A stretch of DNA of 64,000 nucleotides from Janibacter cremeus (GTDB lineage: Bacteria; Actinomycetota; Actinomycetes; Actinomycetales; Dermatophilaceae). How positions within the stretch are numbered: the stretch's first letter is position 1; each line of letters begins with the position of its first letter. The notes beneath the pieces were generated by a model, which was not told the origin of the DNA, made no database searches, and saw nothing but the letters and a program-made list of their open reading frames with translations. Positions 42,803-50,033 of the stretch are shown here, piece after piece. The stretch covers positions 1,736,001 to 1,800,000 of the forward strand of contig NZ_JACCAE010000001.1 of assembly GCF_013409205.1 (NCBI RefSeq), given 5' to 3'. Made by a program: the position numbers and the translations under genes.

Positions 42803-43453
42803 TCACGGCCCGTCCGAGTTCTTCCACCCGCCGGGTCGGATGCGGTCGCCGGCCGAGGCGAACCCCAGCCACGTGTGCCTGTTCTTTGCCCAGCACCAGC
42901 CGACCTTGGGGGCGCCCTTGCGTGTGCTCCCGTCGCGCCCGGTGCCGTTGCTGATCCACAGTGCCGGGGTGCGCGAGTCGAGCCCACCGCGCGCCTTGGG
43001 CTTGCGTGAGCCGATGGTCATGAAGCACCTGCCGCGCTCGAGCTGCTCCGGTTCCTGCAGCAGCCAGCTGATCCCCTCGCTCACGGTGAGTGGGAGGCGG
43101 CCGCGCTCGCGGATGGCCGGGAGCGCCTCTGCCGGTGACCAGTTCGCCATCGCGTCACCGCGCTCGACGTCGGTGATCCAGTACAGCGGGGCATGCGGGA
43201 CGACCTCACCCTCGATCGGGACGAACTCCGCCAGGTCGGTCATGTCCTCGACGACGAAGCCGGGCTTGTCGGCATGACGCAGCAGCGGCGCGAGGTCGGC
43301 AGCGGGGATGAGCGAAGGCGAGACCACCAGGACACCGTCGCCATCGGGGTCGGGTGGGACGAGGTCGGTGAACTCGGCCTCGGAGAGCCCGCCGAGGGCG
43401 GGGACCCCCAGATCGAGGAGGTGGATGACTGCGGCGGGGAGGTCAGCTGGCAC
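42803..43453 (-). CDS. DUF5701-family protein
   Basis: The 216-residue protein matches a conserved actinobacterial family of unknown function: LGVPALGGLSEAEF, VVSPSLIPAADLAPLL, ALPAIRERGRLPLTVSEGISWLLQEPEQL, FMTIGSRK, PALWISNG and PKVGWCWAKNRHTWLGFASAGDR. GTG 43453 is used because an in-frame stop lies not far upstream and no better start is seen. It is divergent from the CHRD-like secreted protein. Confidence 0.8.
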   Translation of the reverse strand: MPADLPAAVIHLLDLGVPALGGLSEAEFTDLVPPDPDGDGVLVVSPSLIPAADLAPLLRHADKPGFVVEDMTDLAEFVPIEGEVVPHAPLYWITDVERGDAMANWSPAEALPAIRERGRLPLTVSEGISWLLQEPEQLERGRCFMTIGSRKPKARGGLDSRTPALWISNGTGRDGSTRKGAPKVGWCWAKNRHTWLGFASAGDRIRPGGWKNSDGP

Positions 43454-43569
43454 ACCGTGTGGAACGCCTGAGAGAAAAATTCCGTCTCATCCAATCCGCA
43501 ACGAACCACCGCCCCGAAGTCCCCCTGCAACCAAGGCGGCACCTCGTCGCCGACAACAGGAGGACTGTC

Positions 43570-44331
43570 ATGCGAACGACACGACGTATTGCCACTGCAA
43601 CCGCACTCGCCGCGATCGTCGGGCTGCCGATGGCCGCCGGAGCCAGCGCGCAGGGCCAAGACGGGCACGAGCTGACCGCCAACCTGACCCAGCTCAACGA
43701 CTCCGGTGCCTCGGGCACCGCGTGGGCCACCGTTGACGGCAACAAGGTCGACATCAAGCTCGAGACCCAGGGCATGACGGCCGAGGCGCCGCACGCCCAG
43801 CACATCCACATCGGCGGCAAGAACGTCTGCCCGACCAACGATCAGGAGGGCACCGGTCCTGACGGCGCCCTGACGACCATGGACGCGGCCGGCCAGTATG
43901 GCGGCGTGCAGGTGTCGCTCACCAAGGACCCGGGCAAGACCGACGCGTCGGCTGCCCTGGACGTCCCCAACTTCCCGACCGGGGAGAGCTACACCTACTC
44001 GCGCTCGATCACGGTCTCGGACGAGATCGCCGAGCAGATCTCCAACGGTGACGGCGTCGTCGTCGCCCACGGTGTCGACCTGGATGGCTCCGGCAAGTAC
44101 GACGGGGACGCGAAGTCCTCGCTGGACGACAGCCTGCCGCTAGAGGCGACCGCCCCGACCGCTTGCGGCACGCTCGACGTGGCGCAGATGACCATGCCTG
44201 AGGGTGGCGTCGAGACCGGTGGCACGAGCACCGCCGGCGTCGAGTACCCGGCCGCGATCGCCCTCGGCGCCGTGGCTCTCGGACTCGGTGGCGCGGGCCT
44301 GTTCGCCGCACGCAAGCGGACGAACGCCTGA
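43570..44331 (+). CDS. Secreted, wall-sorted CHRD-like protein (sortase substrate candidate)
   Basis: A 253-residue exported protein: signal peptide (residues 1-28, cut after ASA), a CHRD/superoxide dismutase-like beta domain with GTAWATVDGNKVDIKLE and PHAQHIHIGGKNVCP, and a C-terminal sorting-type tail. The tail is MPEGGVETGG (209-218), a hydrophobic segment (226-246) and RKR. VETG replaces the usual LPxTG. GGAGG lies six bases before ATG 43570. The class F sortase gene starts seven bases after its stop, so the two probably form a dedicated pair. Confidence 0.75.
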   Translation: MRTTRRIATATALAAIVGLPMAAGASAQGQDGHELTANLTQLNDSGASGTAWATVDGNKVDIKLETQGMTAEAPHAQHIHIGGKNVCPTNDQEGTGPDGALTTMDAAGQYGGVQVSLTKDPGKTDASAALDVPNFPTGESYTYSRSITVSDEIAEQISNGDGVVVAHGVDLDGSGKYDGDAKSSLDDSLPLEATAPTACGTLDVAQMTMPEGGVETGGTSTAGVEYPAAIALGAVALGLGGAGLFAARKRTNA

Positions 44332-44338
44332 TCTGCTG

Positions 44339-45061
44339 ATGCAGACCAAGCAGCCCGGGCACGGCCGGCGACGCGCAGGGCTCGTCGCCGGCGGTGTCGG
44401 CCTGCTCCTGGCCGGTGGGGGCACGATCACCTGGGCAGCGACCCAGCAGGTCGGGCCCCCGCCGGCCCCTCCGGCAGCAACCACTTCGACGAAGGGGTCC
44501 ACCCCCTCCGCCACTCCGTCCACCTCGAGTGGCGGGTCCAGCACGACGACGCAGTCGCCCTCAGCCACATCGTCGCCGTCGCCCTCGGTCGCGGAGGCGA
44601 TGCCGGCCTCGAAGCCGGTGGCGGTGCGGTTGCCCTCCATCGACCTGAAGTCGCCGGTCCACCCGCTGGGTCTCAACGCCCAGGGCGGACTGAAGGTCCC
44701 CTCGGGAGACCGGTACGACGAAGTCGCCTGGTACGACGGCTCACCCAGCCCCGGGGAGGACGGTCCCGCGGTCCTCGAGGGGCACGTCACCGGTAGCAAC
44801 CACAACCCGTCGGTCTTCTTCGAGCTGGGTGACACCCGCGAGGGAGACCGGATCGAGGTCGACCGCAAGGACGGCACGACCGCCACGTTCGAGGTCACCC
44901 AGGTGAAGGAATACCCGAAGGCCGACTTCCCGCAGGTCGATGTCTACGGCGCCACCGAGGGACCGGAGCTGCGGGTCATCACCTGTGGGGGCACGTACGA
45001 CGAGAACGCCCGACGGCACCAGGACAACATCGTCGTCTTCGCGGAGCTCGTGAAGGGCTGA
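44339..45061 (+). CDS. Class F sortase
   Basis: The 240-residue transpeptidase has one N-terminal membrane anchor (13-35), a Pro/Ser/Thr-rich stalk to about residue 90, and a sortase domain starting KPVAVRLPSIDL. The catalytic triad is visible: His149 in LEGHVTG, Cys216 in VITCGG and Arg225/226 in ENARRHQDN. It links secreted proteins to the cell wall. No ribosome-binding site is seen, so translation is likely coupled to the preceding gene. A hairpin follows at 45097. Confidence 0.9.
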   Translation: MQTKQPGHGRRRAGLVAGGVGLLLAGGGTITWAATQQVGPPPAPPAATTSTKGSTPSATPSTSSGGSSTTTQSPSATSSPSPSVAEAMPASKPVAVRLPSIDLKSPVHPLGLNAQGGLKVPSGDRYDEVAWYDGSPSPGEDGPAVLEGHVTGSNHNPSVFFELGDTREGDRIEVDRKDGTTATFEVTQVKEYPKADFPQVDVYGATEGPELRVITCGGTYDENARRHQDNIVVFAELVKG

Positions 45062-45096
45062 TCCCGCAACCGCTGCTCAGCAGTGCATGACTTCCT

Positions 45097-45133
45097 CCGC
45101 CTTCGCAGGAGTATCTAACCCTTGCGAAGGCGG
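45097..45133 (+). terminator. Terminator after sortase
   Basis: CCGCCTTCGCA (45097-45107) pairs with TGCGAAGGCGG (45123-45133), loop 15 bases, followed by GGATTTT. Confidence 0.6.
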
Positions 45134-45173
45134 GGATTTTCGGGTCACCCGGAAAACTCGTGGCGGATCTACC

Positions 45174-45202
45174 TTGACAACCTACAACCGAAGGGTTGTA
45201 AG
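45174..45202 (+). promoter_or_regulatory. Promoter and operator of the ArsR-AHSA1 operon
   Basis: TTGACA (45174-45179), a 17-base spacer and TGTAAG (45197-45202) form a good promoter. The dyad TACAACC-GAAG-GGTTGTA (45183-45200) sits between and over the -10 box, a repressor site for the encoded ArsR protein. The GTG at 45211 is where transcription should begin, so the mRNA is probably leaderless. Confidence 0.7.
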
Positions 45203-45210
45203 TTGGTCGG

Positions 45211-45558
45211 GTGACACCGACCGACGAGAAGGCCGCAAACGCCTTCTTCCACGCGCTCTCCGACAGCACGCGCCGCGACATCCTGCGACGCGTCCTCGCC
45301 GGAGAGCACTCGGTGACTGCGCTGGCGGAGCACTACCCGATGAGTTTCGCGGCCGTGCAGAAGCACGTCGCGGTGCTCGAGCGGTCCGGCCTGGTCACCA
45401 AGCGCCGCAGCGGACGCGAGTCCTTGGCCAGCGGAGACGTCGAGGCCGTGCGTGCGGTCGCGACGATGCTCGCCGAGTTCGAGGACGTCTGGCGCGGACG
45501 GGTCGAGGGGATCGATGCCCTGCTGGCCCGCGACGACACCACCGACGGCACCAGCTGA
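45211..45558 (+). CDS. ArsR-family regulator of the AHSA1-associated type
   Basis: A 115-residue winged-helix repressor: FFHALSDSTRRDILRRVLAGEHSVTALAEHYPMSFAAVQKHVAVLERSGLVTKRRSGRES. The PMSFAAVQKHV recognition helix is that of ArsR proteins paired with SRPBCC/AHSA1 genes, not of metal sensors, and no cysteine ligands are present. It is followed 14 bases later by such a gene. Confidence 0.9.
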   Translation: MTPTDEKAANAFFHALSDSTRRDILRRVLAGEHSVTALAEHYPMSFAAVQKHVAVLERSGLVTKRRSGRESLASGDVEAVRAVATMLAEFEDVWRGRVEGIDALLARDDTTDGTS

Positions 45559-45572
45559 TCCAGGAGACTCCC

Positions 45573-46058
45573 ATGCCCCTCACCGACGTCACCACCGACA
45601 TCGACAACCGCACCATCGTCATGACCTGCGACTTCCCCGTCAGCCCCGAACGCCTCTGGCAGGTGTGGGCCGACCCGCGCCAGCTCGAGCAGTGGTGGGG
45701 GCCCGAGAGCCACCCCGCCACGGTCACCGAGCACGACCTGACGCCCGGCGGTCTCGTGAAGTACCACATGACCGGTCCCGACGGGCAGAGGTTCCCGGGC
45801 GGTTGGGAGGTCATCGCCGTCGAGGCGCCGCACCGGCTCGAGGTGCGCGACTTCTTCGCCGACGCCGACGGCAACCCCGTCGAGTCCGCGCCCGAGTCCC
45901 GGATTGTCATCGAGATCACCGCCACCGAGGACGGCTCCCGCATGGTCAACACCTCCACCTGGGAGAGCGTCGAGGCGATGCAGCAGGTCCTCGACATGGG
46001 CGTCATCGAGGGCTCGAGCTCCGCGATCGGTCAGCTCGACGCACTGCTGGCCGCCTGA
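45573..46058 (+). CDS. AHSA1/SRPBCC-family protein
   Basis: The 161-residue protein has the START-like fold of the AHSA1 C-terminal type: FPVSPERLWQVWADPRQLEQWWGPES, VKYHMTGPDGQRFPGGWEV, and a long C-terminal helix EAMQQVLDMGVIEGSSSAIGQLDALLA. Such proteins bind hydrophobic ligands in a deep cavity. AGGAG precedes ATG 45573. The gene is co-transcribed with the upstream ArsR repressor, so its expression probably depends on a ligand-responsive derepression. Confidence 0.9.
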   Translation: MPLTDVTTDIDNRTIVMTCDFPVSPERLWQVWADPRQLEQWWGPESHPATVTEHDLTPGGLVKYHMTGPDGQRFPGGWEVIAVEAPHRLEVRDFFADADGNPVESAPESRIVIEITATEDGSRMVNTSTWESVEAMQQVLDMGVIEGSSSAIGQLDALLAA

Positions 46059-46066
46059 CCGCGAGC

Positions 46067-46555
46067 TCACCCGGCGTGGGCCCTCACGGCGTCGACCACC
46101 TTCGCGTCGTCCGGGCCCACCTGCGGGCCGAAGCGCGCGACCGGGGTGCCGTCCGCGGCGATGAGGAACTTCTCGAAGTTCCACCGGATGTCGCCGCTCT
46201 CACCCTCTTCGTCCGTGGTCTCGACGAGCGCGGTGTAGATCGGGTGCCGTCCGGGGCCGTTGACCTCGACCTTCTCGCTCATCGGGAAGGTCACGCCGTA
46301 GGTCGCGGAGCAGAACTGCGCGATCTCCTCGGACGTGCCGGGCTCCTGCCCGCCGAACTGGTTGCACGGCAGGCCGACGACCGTGAAGCCCTGCGCCGAG
46401 TACTCCTCGTGCAACGACTCCAGGGCGGTGTACTGCGGGGTCAGGCCGCACTTCGACGCGACATTGACCAGCAGGGCGGGTCGACCGCCGGTGAGGTCGC
46501 GCAGGGTGCCGGGCGTGCCGTCGAGCCGGGCAATGGGCGTGTCCAGGATGCTCAT
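46067..46555 (-). CDS. Glutathione peroxidase-family thiol peroxidase
   Basis: A 162-residue thioredoxin-fold peroxidase with peroxidatic Cys36 (VASKCGLTPQY), Gln70 (CNQFGGQEPG) and Trp125-Asn126 (WNFEKF), the GPx tetrad. As actinobacteria lack glutathione, reduction is more likely through thioredoxin. It has cysteine rather than selenocysteine. It converges with the AHSA1 gene with eight bases between. Confidence 0.93.
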   Translation of the reverse strand: MSILDTPIARLDGTPGTLRDLTGGRPALLVNVASKCGLTPQYTALESLHEEYSAQGFTVVGLPCNQFGGQEPGTSEEIAQFCSATYGVTFPMSEKVEVNGPGRHPIYTALVETTDEEGESGDIRWNFEKFLIAADGTPVARFGPQVGPDDAKVVDAVRAHAG

Positions 46556-46577
46556 GCGACCGACCCTAGCGACCGGG

Positions 46578-46921
46578 TCAGGGAAGGGTCTGCCCCTTCA
46601 TCAGTCGGGAGGCGTACGGGTTGGTGATGCGCACGCCGTCCAGCCACGTCGTCAGCCGCTCGGCCTCCCGGACCGGGGCGGCCCGACCCTCGCTGCCGAT
46701 GTCGACGCCGGGGCACAGGACCGTGTCGACGACCCCGTCCGGGTCCTGGACCCAGGCGCCGACGATCCGCCCGTCCCACCACGCGGTGGTCCCGGCGTTG
46801 CCGTTGGTGTCGAAGAGCAGGCGGACGTGGTCGGGGTCGAGGTAGAAGCGGCGCTCCTTCCACCCCATCGTCGTGGGGTCCAGGGTGGGCAGCAGGGCGG
46901 CCCAGGGGGTGGACGCGGTGC
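46578..46921 (-). pseudogene. Truncated winged-helix (AlkZ/YcaQ-like) DNA-binding protein, C-terminal remnant
   Basis: WAALLPTLDPTTMGWKERRFYLDP, LLFDTNGNAGTTAWWDGRIVGAWVQDPDG and RLTTWLDGVRITNPY are the C-terminal ~110 residues of the 'winged helix DNA-binding domain-containing' family related to AlkZ/YcaQ interstrand crosslink glycosylases, which are about 350-400 residues long. The N-terminal two-thirds are absent: homology stops about 25 bases from the divergent CmtR-like gene. The open frame continues to 47000 but over unrelated residues. It is most likely a remnant left by an insertion or deletion. Confidence 0.65.
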
Positions 46922-46945
46922 CGGCCCGGATGCCATCATCGCTGG

Positions 46946-47317
46946 ATGGCGATGACAACAGTTTCCGACGATGCAGGAGCCGGGTCGGAGCCGGCCGCAC
47001 TGGATGCCGCCGCGTGCCTCTTCCACGGCTTCAGCGACGTCTCCCGGCTGACGATCCTGCAGCACCTGACCCTCGGTGAGCACCGCGTGGTCGACCTGAC
47101 CGACCACCTCGGCCTGGCCCAGTCGACGGTGAGCAAGCACCTCGCCTGCCTGCTCGACTGCGGCCTCGTGGCGGTTCGCGCGCAGGGCCGCGCGTCGATG
47201 TACTCCCTCGCACAGCCCGACGTGACGTTCGAGCTGCTCGCCGCCGCGGAGCGGCTGCTGGCGCTCACCGGTGACGCGGTCGCCCTCTGCCCGACGTACG
47301 GGGCCGCCACCCGATGA
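46946..47317 (+). CDS. CmtR-like ArsR-family metal sensor
   Basis: The 123-residue winged-helix protein has CLFHGFSDVSRLTILQHLTLGEHRVVDLTDHLGLAQSTVSKHLACLLDCGLV. The C-x3-C in ACLLDCGLV matches the ligand pair of mycobacterial CmtR (LSCLRGCGLV), which senses Cd(II)/Pb(II), and a third cysteine occurs near the C terminus (ALCPTYG). It overlaps the CDF transporter gene by four bases, so it likely represses an export operon. ATG 46946 was used; an ATG at 46952 is an alternative. Confidence 0.85.
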   Translation: MAMTTVSDDAGAGSEPAALDAAACLFHGFSDVSRLTILQHLTLGEHRVVDLTDHLGLAQSTVSKHLACLLDCGLVAVRAQGRASMYSLAQPDVTFELLAAAERLLALTGDAVALCPTYGAATR

Positions 47318-47970
47318 CCACGCACGTGACGCTCCCTTCGCCCACGTCGCAGCGGCGGGCCGCCCTGAGCCGCCGCGCGCAGCTGCTCGCCGCTGCCTCC
47401 GTCCTCTACAACGTCGTCGAGGCGGTCGTCGCCATCGCCGCCGGAGCCGCCGCGTCATCGATGGCGCTCGTCGGATTCGGGCTGGACTCGCTCGTCGAGA
47501 TGGCCAGCGGCCTGGTGATCCTGTGGCAGTTCCGCACCGCCCTGCCCGAGAGCCGCGAGCGGCAGGCCCTGCGACTGATCGCGATCTCCTTCTTCGCATT
47601 GGCCGGGTTCGTCGGATTCGAGTCCGTGCGCAGCCTGATCGGCGGCCAGGCGCCGGAGCACTCGACGATCGGCATCGTCGTCGCCGCGGTCTCGCTGGTC
47701 ATCATGCCGCTGCTGTCCTGGGCCCAGCGCCGTACCGGGCGTGAGCTCGCCTCCGGATCCGTCGTCGCCGACTCGAAGCAGACCCTGCTGTGCACCTACC
47801 TGTCCGCGGTGGTCCTCGTCGGTCTGCTGGGCAACAGCCTCCTGGGCTGGTGGTGGGCCGACCCGATCGCCGCACTCCTCGTCGCCGCGGTCGCCCTGCG
47901 GGAGGGCTTGGCGGCGTGGCGCGGCGAGGGCTGCGGGTGTGCTCCGACGCCGGACGGCTGCTCCGCCTGA
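47314..47970 (+). CDS. Cation diffusion facilitator-family metal exporter (compact)
   Basis: A 218-residue membrane protein with six membrane segments: YNVVEAVVAIAAG, GFGLDSLVEMASG (TM2 metal site with Asp) and VVADSKQTLLCTYLSA / WWADPIAALLVA (TM5-6 region). It lacks the cytoplasmic C-terminal domain of most CDF proteins and ends with a cysteine-rich GCGCAPTPDGCSA. Together with the CmtR-like gene it forms a metal-export operon; Cd, Pb or Zn is a reasonable substrate. Confidence 0.85.
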   Translation: MTTHVTLPSPTSQRRAALSRRAQLLAAASVLYNVVEAVVAIAAGAAASSMALVGFGLDSLVEMASGLVILWQFRTALPESRERQALRLIAISFFALAGFVGFESVRSLIGGQAPEHSTIGIVVAAVSLVIMPLLSWAQRRTGRELASGSVVADSKQTLLCTYLSAVVLVGLLGNSLLGWWWADPIAALLVAAVALREGLAAWRGEGCGCAPTPDGCSA

Positions 47971-47975
47971 GGCGG

Positions 47976-48001
47976 CCCCCTTCGCTCCATGACGAAGGGG
48001 G
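47976..48001. terminator. Convergent terminator between CDF and LysR genes
   Basis: CCCCCTTCG (47976-47984) and CGAAGGGGG (47993-48001) form a 9-bp stem with an 8-base loop. It is built from the frequent CGAAGGGGG word in both orientations. Confidence 0.6.
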
Positions 48002-48044
48002 AACCGACACCGGCGTCGCGCCCGGGCAGGCCGGACGACGCCGA

Positions 48045-48914
48045 TCAGCCGGCGAGCGTCTCCAGCGCCGCCCGGATCGCCGGCCGCCGGGTGGAGCCGA
48101 TACGCGTGCACGCGAAGATCCGCCGGACCGGCCGGCCGTCGAGCGGTCGCAGGGTGACGCCCGGTCGATCCTGCGGTTGCGCGAGGTCGGGCAGGAAGGC
48201 GGCCGCCAGCCCACGCTCGACCATCCGCAGGTGCACCAGCAGGTCGTTCGTCGTGTACCGCACGTCGGGCTCGAAGCCGGCCGTGCGGCAGGCGGCGGCG
48301 GCCCAGTCGCGGGAGGTCGAGCCGACCGGCTCCATGGCGAAGGGGGCGTCCGCCAGGTCCGGCAGGTCGGGCCGACCCCATGCCTGTGGCACGGCGAGTC
48401 GCAGGCCGTCGGTGACGAGATCGGTGCGTTCGAGCCCGCGGGGGACGGCACGCGGGTGCGCCGGGTACTCCTCGCACAGCGCCAGGTCGAAGTCGCCGGC
48501 GAGCAGCGCGGGCAGGCTCTCCTCGGGCTCCATCTCGGTGGCCTCGACGCGCAGGTCGAGGTGGTCGCGGGAGAGGTCGATGAGGGCGTCGGGCAGTAGC
48601 GTCAGGACCGCGCTCTGGAAGGCGGCGATCCGCAGCGTCCCGCGGACCGCGCCGCTGGAGGCGCTGAGGTCCACCTCGGCCCGCTCCAGCTCGGTGAGGA
48701 TCGTCTCGGCGTGGGCGGCCAGGACCTCCCCCTCGGGGGTGAGCCGCACGCGGCGACCGAAGGGCTCGAGCAGGGCGGTGCCCGCCTCCTTCTCCAGGAC
48801 ACCCAACTGCTGCGAGACCGCCGAGGGGCTGTAGGCGAGCGCCTCGGCGACCGCGGCGATGGTACCGCGCCGGGAGAGCTCGAGCAGGAGCCGCATCCGT
48901 CGCACGTCCAGCAC
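48045..48914 (-). CDS. LysR-family regulator of the dpaL-M20 operon
   Basis: A 289-residue protein with an N-terminal helix-turn-helix (MRLLLELSRRGTIAAVAEALAYSPSAVSQQLGVLEKEAGTALLEPFGRRVRLT) and a periplasmic-binding-like effector domain (LRIAAFQSAVLTLLPDALIDLSR ... DLALCEEYP). It is divergent from dpaL with 87 bases between, a layout usual for LysR activators. A CATCA/TGATG dyad (48928-48944) in the gap may be its site. Confidence 0.88.
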   Translation of the reverse strand: MLDVRRMRLLLELSRRGTIAAVAEALAYSPSAVSQQLGVLEKEAGTALLEPFGRRVRLTPEGEVLAAHAETILTELERAEVDLSASSGAVRGTLRIAAFQSAVLTLLPDALIDLSRDHLDLRVEATEMEPEESLPALLAGDFDLALCEEYPAHPRAVPRGLERTDLVTDGLRLAVPQAWGRPDLPDLADAPFAMEPVGSTSRDWAAAACRTAGFEPDVRYTTNDLLVHLRMVERGLAAAFLPDLAQPQDRPGVTLRPLDGRPVRRIFACTRIGSTRRPAIRAALETLAG

Positions 48915-48927
48915 GCAGTCCTCGATT

Positions 48928-48944
48928 CATCAGCAGAAGTGATG
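48928..48944. promoter_or_regulatory. LysR-type dyad in the divergent gap
   Basis: CATCA-N7-TGATG is a perfect inverted repeat 14 bases from the LysR start and 58 from dpaL. Confidence 0.45.
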
Positions 48945-49001
48945 GGTCATGGCCAAGTATGCGTGCTGGACCTGATGGTTCGGGCGGAGAAGACTGGCGG
49001 T

Positions 49002-50033
49002 ATGAGCACCTACAGCAACCCCGCAGCACGGCAGTGGTCGCTGGGCGCGACGATCACCAGCGTCCGCGACTTCCACCGCACCCTCCCGGGGTACGCGCCG
49101 ACGCCGCTGGTAGACCTGCCCCGTGCGGCCGAGGAATTCGGCGTCGGGCGAGTGGTCGTCAAGGACGAGTCGTCGCGCCTGGGGCTGCCCGCCTTCAAGA
49201 TGCTCGGTGCCTCGTGGGCCTGCCACCGCGTGATCGAGCGCCATCCCGGCGCCGAGCTCGTCACCGCGACCGACGGCAACCACGGCCGGGCCGTCGCGCG
49301 CATGGCCTCGCACCTGGGGACGGGCGCCACCGTCTTCATCCCCGGCGGGATGCGCGAGCGTGCCGCGACCCGCATCGAGTCCGAGGGCGCGACGCTGGTG
49401 CGCGTGGACGGGCACTACGACGACGCCGTGCGGGCCGCCGCAGAGCACGCCGCCGCCGACGGGTCCCGCGAGCTCGTCCAGGACACCGCCTGGCAGGGCT
49501 ACGAGGAGGTCCCGACGTGGATCGTCGAGGGCTACGAGACCCTCTGCGAGGAGATCGACGAGCAGCTCGCCGCCCAGCCGGACCTCGTCGTCGTCCCCGC
49601 CGGTGTCGGGTCGCTCGCGCAGGCCGTCGTCGCCCACCACCGACAGGCCGGCGCCTCCGGCCGCACCCGTCTGCTGGTCGTCGAGCCGGACACCGCCGAC
49701 TGCATCGTCACCAGCCTCGACGCGGCGGAGCCGGTGGCCGTCGCGACCGACTCGAGCATCATGGCCGGGCTCAACTGCGGGACGATCTCCAGCCTCGCCT
49801 GGCCGGTCCTGCGGGACGGCGTCGACGCCGCTGCCACCGTCACCGACGAGGAGGCGCAGCAGGCCTCCGACGACCTCGTGACGCAGGGTGTCTCGTCCGG
49901 GCCGAGCGGTGCCGCCACCTACGCCGGGGTGCGTGCCGCCCTTCGCGATGCCGACCTGTGGCGCGACCTCGACCTGCCCGACGACGCGACCATCGTCCTG
50001 CTGAGCACCGAGGGGCGGCAGGACGATGAGTGA
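49002..50033 (+). CDS. dpaL: Diaminopropionate ammonia-lyase
   Basis: The 343-residue PLP enzyme of fold type II cleaves 2,3-diaminopropionate to pyruvate and two ammonia. YAPTPLVDLPRAAEEFGVGRVVVKDESSRLGLPAFKMLGAS holds the PLP Lys66; TDGNHGRAVARMA and the C-terminal LLSTEG complete the site. It is shorter than the E. coli enzyme (~398). It overlaps the M20 hydrolase gene by eight bases, so the two act together, possibly releasing and then using an N-acylated diaminopropionate. Confidence 0.85.
   Translation: MSTYSNPAARQWSLGATITSVRDFHRTLPGYAPTPLVDLPRAAEEFGVGRVVVKDESSRLGLPAFKMLGASWACHRVIERHPGAELVTATDGNHGRAVARMASHLGTGATVFIPGGMRERAATRIESEGATLVRVDGHYDDAVRAAAEHAAADGSRELVQDTAWQGYEEVPTWIVEGYETLCEEIDEQLAAQPDLVVVPAGVGSLAQAVVAHHRQAGASGRTRLLVVEPDTADCIVTSLDAAEPVAVATDSSIMAGLNCGTISSLAWPVLRDGVDAAATVTDEEAQQASDDLVTQGVSSGPSGAATYAGVRAALRDADLWRDLDLPDDATIVLLSTEGRQDDE

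Noticed and set aside
49002..49400. Threonine dehydratase as an alternative for the PLP enzyme
   Set aside because: The opening and PLP region (GLPAFKMLGAS, TDGNHGRAVARMA) fit diaminopropionate ammonia-lyase better, though the enzyme is shorter than usual.
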